Shown one piece after another: positions 9,020 through 17,169 of a stretch of DNA of 64,000 nucleotides; the first letter of the stretch is position 1; every line of letters begins with the position of its first letter. The notes below the pieces were generated by a model. That model was not told the origin of the DNA. It worked only from the letters and a program-made list of their open reading frames with translations, and searched no databases. The position numbers were made by a program, and so were the translations under genes. The stretch comes from Desulforapulum autotrophicum (lineage in GTDB: Bacteria > Desulfobacterota > Desulfobacteria > Desulfobacterales > Desulfolunaceae), in the NCBI GenBank assembly GCA_020723285.1, contig DYJE01000020.1:1-64000 (forward strand), written 5' to 3'.

Positions 9020-10174
9020 TCATAGGTTTGGTTCCTCTTCAGAGTTCATCATGAATTCCCCCAGCGGGAGAACGGTGATCTTTTCCGCGAGGCGGTAGGT
9101 CTTCTTGCCGGGATAGATGACAAAGAGGTGGGCAAGGTCGAGATCCTGCATCACCACGGCCATGGACCGGGTGAGTCTGGGCGCGTCTGCGTATTTGAAT
9201 TCCGCACCCCAGTTACGGCCTTTCTGCTGCCAGAACAGGTCCAGTTCGGAACCTGAGTGGACGTTGTAGAAATAGAAGTCGTTATCGTTCTTGCCTATGC
9301 TGCGGCAGAGGCTTTCAAGGGCGAAACCTTCAAACGAAGCACCCAGTTTGGGATGGGCCTTGAGCTGGTGGTCGTTTTCGATGGTCATCAGGCTGTGAAA
9401 AAGCCCCGAATCCCGGAGGTATATTTTGGGACGTTTCACAAGCCGTTTACCTGTGTTACTGTGCCACGGCTGGAGAACACGGATCATGAAGGTGCCTTCG
9501 AGAATATCGATGTATTTCCTTACCGTGACATCGGAGATGCCGAAGGAGGTGCCCAGTTCTGAATAATTGATCACCTGACCGTGATAGTGGGCCAGCATGG
9601 TCCAGAACCTCCGGAGCGTCCGGGCCGGGATGTTTATTCCGAGCTGGGGAATGTCCCGTTCAAGAAACGTGGTGATGAAATTTTCCCGCCAAAGCCTGCT
9701 CAGTTCTTCATCATTCGGTATATACGAAGCTGGAAATCCGCCCCTTTGCCATAAAGATTGGATGGCCTCCCGGCCCACATCATCGATCCGAAGGCCGCCA
9801 AGTTGGAAATAAGCGATGCGCCCCGCCAGAGTTTCCGAGCTTTGGCGAATCAGGTCTCTGGATGCGCTGCCTAAAATCAGATACTTCTGGTCGGGATTTA
9901 TATCCACCAGATAGCGGATGGTGGGGAAAATATCAGGGCTTCGCTGAATTTCATCGATGACGATCAGTCCTTTCAGATCTTCCAGGGCAAGTTGCGGATG
10001 CTCAAGACGGGCGGCGTCCTGAGGATTTTCCAGGTCAAAAAAATGGTCATAGTCGCATTGCCTTGCCAGCGTCGTTTTACCCGATTGACGGGGACCCAGG
10101 ATGGCCGTGACGGGAAAGGTCCGGATGCGTTTACAGATTTCATCCATATCTGTGGGACGGTTGATGAGATTCAT
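9020..10174 (-). CDS. AAA ATPase with C-terminal DUF4143
   Basis: A 384-residue ATPase of the widespread AAA_14/DUF4143 family. Walker A is GPRQSGKTT (27-35) and Walker B is LIVIDEIQ (about 70-77), followed by sensor GSASRD. The C-terminal third has the DUF4143 restriction-endonuclease-like fold signature around FEGFALESLCR and AEFKYADAPRL. The biological role is unknown; these genes are patchy, often duplicated within genomes and look mobile. The start lacks a clear ribosome-binding site. An AT-rich inverted repeat (10192-10237) lies 18 bases upstream. Confidence 0.85.
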   Translation of the reverse strand: MNLINRPTDMDEICKRIRTFPVTAILGPRQSGKTTLARQCDYDHFFDLENPQDAARLEHPQLALEDLKGLIVIDEIQRSPDIFPTIRYLVDINPDQKYLILGSASRDLIRQSSETLAGRIAYFQLGGLRIDDVGREAIQSLWQRGGFPASYIPNDEELSRLWRENFITTFLERDIPQLGINIPARTLRRFWTMLAHYHGQVINYSELGTSFGISDVTVRKYIDILEGTFMIRVLQPWHSNTGKRLVKRPKIYLRDSGLFHSLMTIENDHQLKAHPKLGASFEGFALESLCRSIGKNDNDFYFYNVHSGSELDLFWQQKGRNWGAEFKYADAPRLTRSMAVVMQDLDLAHLFVIYPGKKTYRLAEKITVLPLGEFMMNSEEEPNL

Positions 10175-10191
10175 GGGACTATTTTAAGGGC

Positions 10192-10237
10192 TTAAACATG
10201 AAATGTCAAATATATGATTCGAAATTTCATGTTTTAA
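10192..10237. repeat. Inverted repeat in front of the DUF4143 ATPase gene
   Basis: TTAAACATGAAAT (10192-10204) and ATTTCATGTTTTAA (10224-10237) are inverted copies that differ by one extra T, separated by 19 AT-rich bases. The pair covers the promoter region of the minus-strand ATPase gene. It may be an operator or an end of a mobile unit; I see no matching copy at the other end of the gene. Confidence 0.6.
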
Positions 10238-10280
10238 ATAGGGTCGAACAGGGTTTTTGCGTTGTTCTTTATAAAGCGTG

Positions 10281-11087
10281 TCAGACCCTTGAAACCAGAA
10301 AACCAGGAGTGATGGTCAAGGACCGGTCCACCAGGGCCGATGCGCTTTCAGCGCCAAGAACGGTGACGAAAATGTCGGTGATGAAAAGACCGGCCTGATT
10401 GAACAGCATCAGCCGTTCGCCCTGGGTGAGGCCGTGGTTTTTCCCCATGCCGAAATGGATCTCCTGCTGCTCGTCTTTTTTGCTGACACGGTAGATTTCC
10501 GCTTTTCCGCTTTCAGCCATGGCTTTTTCAATGCGTCCTGAAAGGAAGAAAACGAAGATGCCGGTGACGATAATCACGGGGAGCCCGGCGATGGCCAGGG
10601 TCCAGGGTTCGGCGGACAGATAGCGTTTGATCAATGACGGATCGTGGCTTTGTTTTTGCCGGGCATTCTCAAAATACCGGATGGTGTATGTCATCCGCTT
10701 TTCAATTTTTTTTCTGTCCTCGGGTTTGATGTTCGCAAGATCGTTGAACGTGATTCTGAGGCTGGCGGTCCCCTGGCCGAGATCGGGTGACGTTACGATA
10801 TGACCCCGCCACATGGTTTCACCCAGCCAGAATCCTTTGAACATGTCCTTATCGAAGCGGAGGGAAACGCCGGGCGTGTCGGATACAAAGCCCAGGCCGG
10901 AGGGATCGGGCTTGTCGCTGTAGAAGGGGCCGATGATTTCCGTGGATGTTCCCCGGATCATGTCGAAACGGTTGTCCGGGGTCATCCAGCCTGAGAAAAG
11001 GAGGTCAAGAACTCCGGCGAAGCTGATGATCAGGGCGATGAGGCTCAGTTTCCCCAGGTATGTCCGCAGCGCGATCAGTTTATCCAT
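10281..11087 (-). CDS. Membrane protein with two helices and FlgT-C-like end; function unknown
   Basis: A 268-residue protein not assigned to a named family. Residues 14-32 and about 168-187 are membrane helices (LSLIALIISFAGVLDLLF; LAIAGLPVIIVTGIFVFFL), so the middle 130 residues should be periplasmic and the last 80 cytoplasmic. The end (HFGMGKNHGLTQGERLMLF ... DIFVTVLGAESASALV) resembles the small beta-barrel 'hG...G....V..v....S.A.V' pattern of FlgT C-terminal and similar domains. The start has AGGGGATA before ATG. Next to it on the same strand is a lipoprotein gene (11224-11811), separated by a terminator. Confidence 0.6.
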   Translation of the reverse strand: MDKLIALRTYLGKLSLIALIISFAGVLDLLFSGWMTPDNRFDMIRGTSTEIIGPFYSDKPDPSGLGFVSDTPGVSLRFDKDMFKGFWLGETMWRGHIVTSPDLGQGTASLRITFNDLANIKPEDRKKIEKRMTYTIRYFENARQKQSHDPSLIKRYLSAEPWTLAIAGLPVIIVTGIFVFFLSGRIEKAMAESGKAEIYRVSKKDEQQEIHFGMGKNHGLTQGERLMLFNQAGLFITDIFVTVLGAESASALVDRSLTITPGFLVSRV

Positions 11088-11164
11088 GCGTGTTATCCCC
11101 TGTTACGTCGTTCAAAGCGTGTCTGTCATTCCGGTAGCTGGTGAGAGGGCCTTCCTTTAAAAGG

Positions 11165-11191
11165 ACAGCGCCTTCGTATTGAAGGCGCTGT
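11165..11191 (-). terminator. Terminator after the 195-residue lipoprotein gene
   Basis: An 11-bp perfect stem ACAGCGCCTTC/GAAGGCGCTGT (11165-11175 with 11181-11191). On the minus strand it is followed by CCTTTT. It lies between the lipoprotein gene and the membrane protein gene, so the latter probably has its own promoter. Confidence 0.75.
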
Positions 11192-11223
11192 CTTCGTTCA
11201 CACTCACCCAACCAACCCAACCA

Positions 11224-11811
11224 TTATTTCTTGAAAATATCCGTTTTGGTGATGTTCATCATGCGGAGCGCCTGACCATCGTCTTTGTAGTAGATCCGCA
11301 CTTCGTCTCCGGCGGCCCAGGTCTGGTCCGGCAGATCGAAGTATTCGTCGGGAACCGACAAGGTCACCAGAAGTTTCTGACGTTTGGAATAAATCTGGAT
11401 GGTTTTGGCTGTCCGGTCCACGATGGGGAATTTCACATCCTTGACCAGAGCGTTATCCTTGTCGATTTTCTCTTTTTTATCCACAACGGTGATGGCGATG
11501 GTTTTGAACTGTGCCGCGGCCATATCGAAAATTTTGATTTCATTTTTGTCCGCATCAAGGGACATGCGCTGTCCCACCGCAGGTGCCGGCCCCATTTCGT
11601 GAAAGTCCACAGGGACTTTGAACACCACCGGAGGAAGAACGCTGTAGTCGGGTTTCCCCTTGACGAGGCTTTTATCTTCGATGAAGGTGACGGTTCCCGT
11701 GTCTTTTTCAAAGGCGATCACGCGGCCCTGAATCACTTTTCCCATGTCATTGCTGCATCCAGCGAACATCATGAGGGCGGCTGTGATGATGATTCCCGTT
11801 AATCGTTTCAT
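11224..11811 (-). CDS. Lipoprotein of unknown function
   Basis: A 195-residue protein with a clear lipoprotein signal peptide, lipobox LMMFAGC with Cys19. The mature part is rich in beta-type sequence (VIAFEKDTGTVTFIEDKS; DEVRIYYKDDGQALRMMNI) and looks like two OB/SH3-like repeats describing '...VGQRMSLDADKNEIKIFD...' and 'AAGDEVRIYYK'. I know of similar unnamed lipoproteins in sulfate reducers but no function. ATG 11811 follows AAGGAG. It is 37 bases downstream of the TauE/SafE gene and may be in its transcript. Confidence 0.7.
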   Translation of the reverse strand: MKRLTGIIITAALMMFAGCSNDMGKVIQGRVIAFEKDTGTVTFIEDKSLVKGKPDYSVLPPVVFKVPVDFHEMGPAPAVGQRMSLDADKNEIKIFDMAAAQFKTIAITVVDKKEKIDKDNALVKDVKFPIVDRTAKTIQIYSKRQKLLVTLSVPDEYFDLPDQTWAAGDEVRIYYKDDGQALRMMNITKTDIFKK

Positions 11812-11848
11812 AGTGGTCTCCTTATCTATCTATGCAATGTGTCGTGAT

Positions 11849-12904
11849 TTACGCCTGTCTCTTTTTGGCCGCCACTTCCGCTTTCGCACCCTGAACCATT
11901 TTCACGAAGATGTAGGCCGACATGCAGAATACCAGGCCGAGGATGAGGGTGGTCGCCGTGTTGTCACATAGGGTTTTGTAAACCGGGAAGTGTTTGGCTA
12001 AAAGCTTGAGCACGATGGAAAGACCGCAGCCGATAACCGCGATGCCGAAGGCGATACGGATGCCGTAGCCTTTGATGTATTTGGTGGCCACGGTGCCGAC
12101 CTGAGCGCCAACCGCAGCACCGACCAGCATGATCACGGCAGCCATGAGTTCGGTCCGGCCTTTCATGGTGTAGGTGAAAGCACCGTAAAGACCGGAGATC
12201 ATCACTTCAAAGAGGTCCGTTCCAACCGCAACGTGGGTGGGGCAGCCGATGAAGTAAATCAGGGCGGGCATGCGGATGAGACCGCCGCCGATACCCAGGA
12301 TACCCGCGATCCAGCCGGTAAGGAAGCTGATGATGATGGGCAGCCAGGCGGTGCAGGTGATGCCTGCGGTTTTGAAATGAACCATGGGGGCGATTTTGAT
12401 TTTGTGCAGGGTTTTGTGCCATTCGATACCGGTGGCCAGGTGGTCCACTTCTTCACCGCGAGCGAGGGCTTCCCGTTCTTTTTTCTTCTTTTTGGCCACG
12501 TCGGCGAAAACCATCCAGGCGATGAGGGCAAGGAGAACCAGGTAGAGATAACGGACAACGATTTCCACGTTGCCAAGGCGTTCCAGCCACATGATCATCT
12601 GCGCGCCCACCTCGAAACCCACGATGGTGCCCACGAGCATGATCAAACCTAAGGTGTAGTCCACGTTTCCGAACTTGCCGTGGCGCATGGTGGAGATCAG
12701 CGATTTCCCCGCCATGTGGGCGATGTCCGTACCGATGGCGAAAGCCATGGGAAAGCCGAGAATGTTAAGGCCGGGGGTGACCATCCACGCGCCGCCCATG
12801 CCGAAAAAACCGCCGATGATACCCACGCCCACACCAAGAATGATGAGGCCGGGCCAGAAAATCGTTACGCCAGAAATAGGCATCAATATATACAACCAAT
12901 CCAT
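11849..12904 (-). CDS. TauE/SafE-family sulfite/sulfonate exporter-like permease
   Basis: A 351-residue inner membrane protein with about eight helices in two repeats. The repeat signatures are GIIGGFFGMGGAWMVTPGL at 28-46 and GILGIGGGLIRMPAL in the second half, the hallmark of the TauE/SafE family (PF01925). A charged cytoplasmic loop (KKKKKEREALARGEEV) separates the halves. The family exports small anions such as sulfite, sulfoacetate or thiosulfate; the substrate here is not shown. ATG 12904 has GGAGGATAGAAT before it. A small membrane protein gene lies 31 bases upstream in the same direction, probably as one operon. Confidence 0.88.
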   Translation of the reverse strand: MDWLYILMPISGVTIFWPGLIILGVGVGIIGGFFGMGGAWMVTPGLNILGFPMAFAIGTDIAHMAGKSLISTMRHGKFGNVDYTLGLIMLVGTIVGFEVGAQMIMWLERLGNVEIVVRYLYLVLLALIAWMVFADVAKKKKKEREALARGEEVDHLATGIEWHKTLHKIKIAPMVHFKTAGITCTAWLPIIISFLTGWIAGILGIGGGLIRMPALIYFIGCPTHVAVGTDLFEVMISGLYGAFTYTMKGRTELMAAVIMLVGAAVGAQVGTVATKYIKGYGIRIAFGIAVIGCGLSIVLKLLAKHFPVYKTLCDNTATTLILGLVFCMSAYIFVKMVQGAKAEVAAKKRQA

Positions 12905-12935
12905 ATTCTATCCTCCATACACGTGTGGGTTTATA

Positions 12936-13232
12936 TCAATGTTCCGCAAGATCCCGTGATTCCAGGTCAATGCCGATGGCGTGCATCACGATGTCCGCCA
13001 CGACCCCAAACAACAGACCGATCAGAGGGATCAGAATGATGGTGAGTAACGAAAACTGAAGATGACTTTCGTTGTAAAGGTCCCCCCACCATTTCAGGAT
13101 ACCTGTAAGTCCCCTTGTGTCCGATACGATGACCACCGCCGCCGCTTTTTCACCAGCCGCGAAAACCATCTCCGGAAGGAGAACGCATGCCATGAGGATC
13201 ATTGCGCTGATTCTTTTCCAAAGCCTTTTCAT
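12936..13232 (-). CDS. Small membrane protein upstream of the TauE/SafE exporter
   Basis: About 98 residues from ATG 13232, which follows GGAGGCAAGG; the open frame continues 37 codons upstream but lacks support. Residues 1-24 are a signal-like segment ending VFAAGEK, then a region WWGDLYNESHLQFSLLT and a second membrane helix (LLTIILIPLIGLLFGVVADIVM). The 31-base gap to tauE suggests a co-translated accessory subunit. I associate this pairing with sulfate-reducing bacteria but cannot name the family with certainty. Confidence 0.7.
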   Translation of the reverse strand: MKRLWKRISAMILMACVLLPEMVFAAGEKAAAVVIVSDTRGLTGILKWWGDLYNESHLQFSLLTIILIPLIGLLFGVVADIVMHAIGIDLESRDLAEH

Positions 13233-13645
13233 CCTTGCCTCCATCATTAAAATTATGAGTTTTCTCCCTATGTCCTCGCTGCTTTTTTCAGGCAGCTTTT
13301 TTCCCGTGTTCATTTTTGAAACAGTTGAATGATCTCTTATCAAATCCTGTGCCAGAAGATAAAAAGTGTGTAATGTGCTTAATTTAAAATGTTTTAATTC
13401 GACATGGAATGGTTTAGGCCGACGGAATGAACCATGGGGTCCTGGCGCGGGGCTTTACAGTCTGTAAAGAAAACATGTAAAGGATGTTGAGGGCCGGGTG
13501 TTAAGAGTCACGCTTTAAACCCTGAAACGCCCATGTGATCGGGCTGGTACGTTTTTTGATTGTCCAAAAGGTGATTTGCGGTCTGATGGCCGTTTGGACA
13601 AGCGGGACGGAGGAACACGACATCAAGAAGCTGGACGGATAAACC
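13233..13645. promoter_or_regulatory. Divergent control region between the exporter operon and the PPDK-like gene
   Basis: This 413-base region separates two divergent units. It contains the palindrome CTTTACAGTCTGTAAAG (13453-13469), a nearby half-site ATGTAAAG (13475-13482) and AT-rich stretches (13375-13400) that could be promoters. No ORF or RNA gene is apparent. Confidence 0.55.
13453..13469. promoter_or_regulatory. Perfect 17-bp palindrome, probable operator
   Basis: CTTTACAG-T-CTGTAAAG is an exact inverted repeat with 8-base arms around a single T. It lies 177 bases before the PPDK-like gene and 220 bases from the divergent small membrane protein gene. A further ATGTAAAG follows at one helical turn. 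This is the size and form of a dimeric repressor or activator site; the regulator is unknown. Confidence 0.55.
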
Positions 13646-16363
13646 ATGGCGACAATTCTCGGCAATATGAAAAAGATGGTCCGCGACTGTGAAAAAGGCC
13701 TTTATGATTTGGCCCGAACAAACCGTGTCATGGATTTTTTAACGGACGCCCCCTGGATAAAGAAACGGAAAAAGATTCACAACGACGCTGAATCAAGCGG
13801 CCGTGCAGCCATGGGCTCGGTTTTTCGAACCAAGTACGGTTTTTTCAAGGAACTGCTCAAGGCCAATTCCGAACTTCTCACACTTCTCGCGGACATGGAG
13901 GAAAAACTGAAAGGGGAGGTGGTGTTCGGTTCAAGTTACATCAAAAACCAGACCGGCCGGGCTCTCATGCAGACCTTCCAGATGGTGAAAAGCATCAATC
14001 GACTGTCCGGGGGCAAATACCACGAACTCTACACGGTGCTGGAAGACATCAACGCGAATATCAAAGGCGTTCTGAAAGAAAAAAAAGATGACCAGGCTAT
14101 CGGCTACGTGATGCCTTACAAAGACATCAGCATCCGGGACGCCGATATTGTGGGTGGAAAGAACGCCAATCTGGGTGAGATGATTAACAGCCTTAAGCTT
14201 CCCGTTCCTGAGGGTTTCGCCATAACAACCCGGGCTTTCAGGGATTTTCTTACATTTGAAAACCTGAAAGAGGAAATTATCAAAAAGCGGAGTCTGATAT
14301 ACGTGAACGATGTGGAGTTGTTGAATGCGCTCAGCGCTGAGAGCATGGCTCTCATCGAGTCCAGTCCTCTGCCCCCCGGACTGGAGGAGGACATTCTGTC
14401 GGCGTATCAGGACCTGTGGGCGGACGATCCTTTTGTCCGGGTGGCCATGCGGAGCAGTGCCGTGGGTGAGGATGGCGACATTTCTTATGCGGGACAATAC
14501 CTCACTTTGCTGAACGTGACCGGTGAGAACCTGATTTCATCCTACAAATCCATCGCCGCCAGTTTGTACTCCGCCCGTTCCATCTCCTACCGGGCATCCA
14601 AGGGAATCTACGACGAAGACCTTGCCATGGCTGTGGCCTGCATCCGCATGGTGGACGCCGTGTCCAGCGGGGTGATGTACACCCGGCATCCTTACGATAT
14701 CGTCAATGAAAACATCATCATCAATGCGGTGTGGGGTCTGGGGCCTTATGCCGTGGATGGTGTGGTCTCTCCGGACACGTACTGGGTGACGAAAGACGAA
14801 GCTTACACGGTGACACGATGTGATCCGGCGGTCAAGCCGGTCCGGCTGGTGTCCGATCCAAAGGGCGGGGTCGTGGAAGAGGCGGTTCCGAAGGAACAGC
14901 AAAAGGAACCCTGTTTGTCCGAAGCCATGATTCGTAAACTGGCCGCTTACGGACGTCAGCTCGAAGTCCATTACAGATGCCCCCAGGACGTGGAATGGGC
15001 CATTGATGCATCGGGCGAACTTACGATTCTCCAGTCGAGGCCCCTTAGAATCAGCGCGGAGAACGTCAACCGGCAGAAAGCCGAGCCTGTGGCCGGTTAC
15101 CGGGTTCTGATCGAAGACGGCGACATTGCCTGTCAGGGTATCGGAAAGGGTCCTGCATTCCATATTCAGGCCATGGACGACCTCGCGGATTTTCCTCAGA
15201 ACGGTATTCTCATTGCCCATCACAGTTCGCCGGAATTCGTTGTGGTGATGAAAAAAGCACAGGCCATCGTGGTGGAGGCTGGAAGCGTGAGCGGACATAT
15301 GGCGGCCATTGCCCGGGAGTTCAATGTGCCCACTCTGATGGGGGCAAATCATGTCATGGCTCTTATCGAACCGGGCATGGTTATCACGGTGGACTGTTAT
15401 GCCGGCCGGGTATACGCGGGAAGCGTCGCGGAACTTATCGCCGCGGTCCCCAAAGAAGAATCCTACATGAAAGGGACGTCGGTATACGATGAGCTGAAGC
15501 GGGTGTCGGATTTCATGCATCCCCTTCACCTGGTGAATCCCAGATCTCCCCGGTTCACACCCTCACGGTGCACCACACTCCACGACATCGCCAGGTTCTG
15601 TCATGAATATTCCTACGGTGAAATGTTCAGGGTCAGTGACATCGCCTCCAAGTACCAGGGCAGTTCCCTGAAGCTCAAGGCATCGCTTCCCATGGATCTC
15701 CACATGATCGATCTGGGCGGAGGGCTTGCAGACGAAGGGATTGAAGGCAACACCGTGGGCGTTGACCGGATTGCCTCCACACCGTTCAAGGCCCTTCTGG
15801 ACGGCATGTTGAACAGGGACATTCTCGCCATGGGACCGCGCCCCGTGAATTTTTCCGGCCTGCTTTCCGTGATGCGTGAGCAGGCCCTTTCTCCCGGTCA
15901 TGTTGGGGAGCGGTTCGGTGACAGAAGTTACGCCATTATCGCCGACAAATACCTGAATTTCAGTTCACGGGTGGGTTACCATTACAGCGTGGTGGATGCT
16001 TACTGCGGGGATACGGTGAACAAGAACTACATCACCTTTTCCTTCAAAGGAGGGGCGGCGGATAAAGTCAAGCGGATCCGGAGGGTCAAAGCCATTTCCC
16101 TGATTCTTGAACGCTCAGGCTTCAAGGTGGATGTGATCGCCGACAAAGTGGACGCACGCATCCAGAAATACCCCTGTTCGTACATCGCGGAGCGGCTGGA
16201 TGTCCTGGGTCGCCTCCTGATTTTCACCCGTCAGATGGATATGCTGATGACGTCGGATCAGAGCGTGGTTTTCGCCGCTGAAAATTTTCTGAAAGGAAAT
16301 TACGACCTGAATCCCAGGGCCGATTCCATAACCCGGCAGGCCGGGCTCACGCCCGACACATGA
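13646..16363 (+). CDS. PEP/pyruvate-binding (PEP-synthase-like) protein without the PEP-binding barrel
   Basis: 905 residues. Residues 1-160 are a helical N-terminal domain of unknown role. From about 168 (GGKNANLGEM) to 475 (DVEWAID...ILQSRPL) there is a PPDK_N ATP-grasp domain, including RSSAVGEDG. Residues about 495-600 form the swivelling phosphohistidine domain with SGHMAAIAREFNVPTLMG, His551 being the phospho-acceptor. In PEP synthase a TIM barrel should follow; here the last 300 residues are different (for example IDLGGGLADEG). ATP could thus phosphorylate the histidine, but transfer to pyruvate is not expected unless the novel end does it. Divergent to the TauE operon. Confidence 0.82.
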   Translation: MATILGNMKKMVRDCEKGLYDLARTNRVMDFLTDAPWIKKRKKIHNDAESSGRAAMGSVFRTKYGFFKELLKANSELLTLLADMEEKLKGEVVFGSSYIKNQTGRALMQTFQMVKSINRLSGGKYHELYTVLEDINANIKGVLKEKKDDQAIGYVMPYKDISIRDADIVGGKNANLGEMINSLKLPVPEGFAITTRAFRDFLTFENLKEEIIKKRSLIYVNDVELLNALSAESMALIESSPLPPGLEEDILSAYQDLWADDPFVRVAMRSSAVGEDGDISYAGQYLTLLNVTGENLISSYKSIAASLYSARSISYRASKGIYDEDLAMAVACIRMVDAVSSGVMYTRHPYDIVNENIIINAVWGLGPYAVDGVVSPDTYWVTKDEAYTVTRCDPAVKPVRLVSDPKGGVVEEAVPKEQQKEPCLSEAMIRKLAAYGRQLEVHYRCPQDVEWAIDASGELTILQSRPLRISAENVNRQKAEPVAGYRVLIEDGDIACQGIGKGPAFHIQAMDDLADFPQNGILIAHHSSPEFVVVMKKAQAIVVEAGSVSGHMAAIAREFNVPTLMGANHVMALIEPGMVITVDCYAGRVYAGSVAELIAAVPKEESYMKGTSVYDELKRVSDFMHPLHLVNPRSPRFTPSRCTTLHDIARFCHEYSYGEMFRVSDIASKYQGSSLKLKASLPMDLHMIDLGGGLADEGIEGNTVGVDRIASTPFKALLDGMLNRDILAMGPRPVNFSGLLSVMREQALSPGHVGERFGDRSYAIIADKYLNFSSRVGYHYSVVDAYCGDTVNKNYITFSFKGGAADKVKRIRRVKAISLILERSGFKVDVIADKVDARIQKYPCSYIAERLDVLGRLLIFTRQMDMLMTSDQSVVFAAENFLKGNYDLNPRADSITRQAGLTPDT

Positions 16364-16404
16364 CGGCGGGCGGCCCACCCGCCGTTGATGAGGGGCATGG
16401 CGTA

Positions 16405-16827
16405 TCATGCTTTCAGGGCCTGAATCATTTTTACTAATTCTTCAGGGGAATAGACTGAAATGGTGGACTTTTTAAACCCAGCCAAATCGCGTGTAACAAT
16501 TGCCTGGGCGTTCGAGTGACAGGCCGCCTGAAACAAGACAGCATCTTCAAAGTCTGAAAATGAAGATTTTATTGCAGCTTCCAACACTGAACGGTTAATT
16601 GAAGCGATTGTGAAAATGGAGAGTAATTTTTCGAGGATCTCTTCAGTCTGTATTTTGCCAACAACCTTGGTGGCAAGATAAGAGATGGTTGTTAGGGTGG
16701 TTGTCCCTAAAATGCCTGTAATTATTCCATCTTCAGCCCAAGAGAACAGAATTGTCGCCGATTCGGAAAAGGGTTTTCTGTCAAGAAGGACATCAAGGAC
16801 GACGTTGGTGTCAAAGAGGACATTCAC
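16405..16827 (-). CDS. PIN-domain ribonuclease toxin (VapC-like)
   Basis: A 140-residue PIN-domain protein with the acidic residues expected for Mg-dependent RNA cleavage: Asp6 in VLFDTNVVLDVL, the middle acidic residues in SFSDFEDAVLFQAA, and Asp near IVTRDLAGF. The GTG start at 16827 overlaps the stop of the antitoxin gene (GTGA), so the two are co-translated. AT content is higher than in the flanking genes, which suits an acquired module. Confidence 0.85.
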   Translation of the reverse strand: MNVLFDTNVVLDVLLDRKPFSESATILFSWAEDGIITGILGTTTLTTISYLATKVVGKIQTEEILEKLLSIFTIASINRSVLEAAIKSSFSDFEDAVLFQAACHSNAQAIVTRDLAGFKKSTISVYSPEELVKMIQALKA

Positions 16828-17072
16828 AGATATTTTCTCTCAAGATATTTTTTGTAATCCGTCTCTTCAGTCGTGTCTGATTCGTTATTAATGCAACCTC
16901 TCAATGAACGTGTGATTTTTGAAACAGCCTGAGGCTTTTCAGTTAACATGACATCAATGAGCGAGAAATAGTTTGAAACAATTCTGGAGATTGATTGACC
17001 GGTTTTCTCTGAATAAGCCTTGGCGCTCTGTATTAGATTTTCTTCAAGCCTCAATGTTAATTTGGTATTCAT
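16824..17072 (-). CDS. Antitoxin partner of the PIN toxin (ribbon-helix-helix-like, DUF6364-type)
   Basis: About 82 residues from ATG 17072, which follows GGAGGGTGC; the frame extends 23 codons further but without support. The N-terminus (MNTKLTLRLEENLIQSAKAY) is the DNA-binding strand and helix of a small ribbon-helix-helix-like antitoxin, and the acidic end (SDTTEETDYKKYLERKYL) should wrap the toxin. It precedes and overlaps the toxin gene, the usual order, and likely represses its own promoter. Confidence 0.8.
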   Translation of the reverse strand: MNTKLTLRLEENLIQSAKAYSEKTGQSISRIVSNYFSLIDVMLTEKPQAVSKITRSLRGCINNESDTTEETDYKKYLERKYL

Positions 17073-17169
17073 GCACCCTCCGGCTGTCTGAATGACGTAT
17101 ATATTTTTTAATAATGTACGCCACATGGTCACGGGTGTCAATGATGGCTTTTTTACGAAGTGTTGAAAC

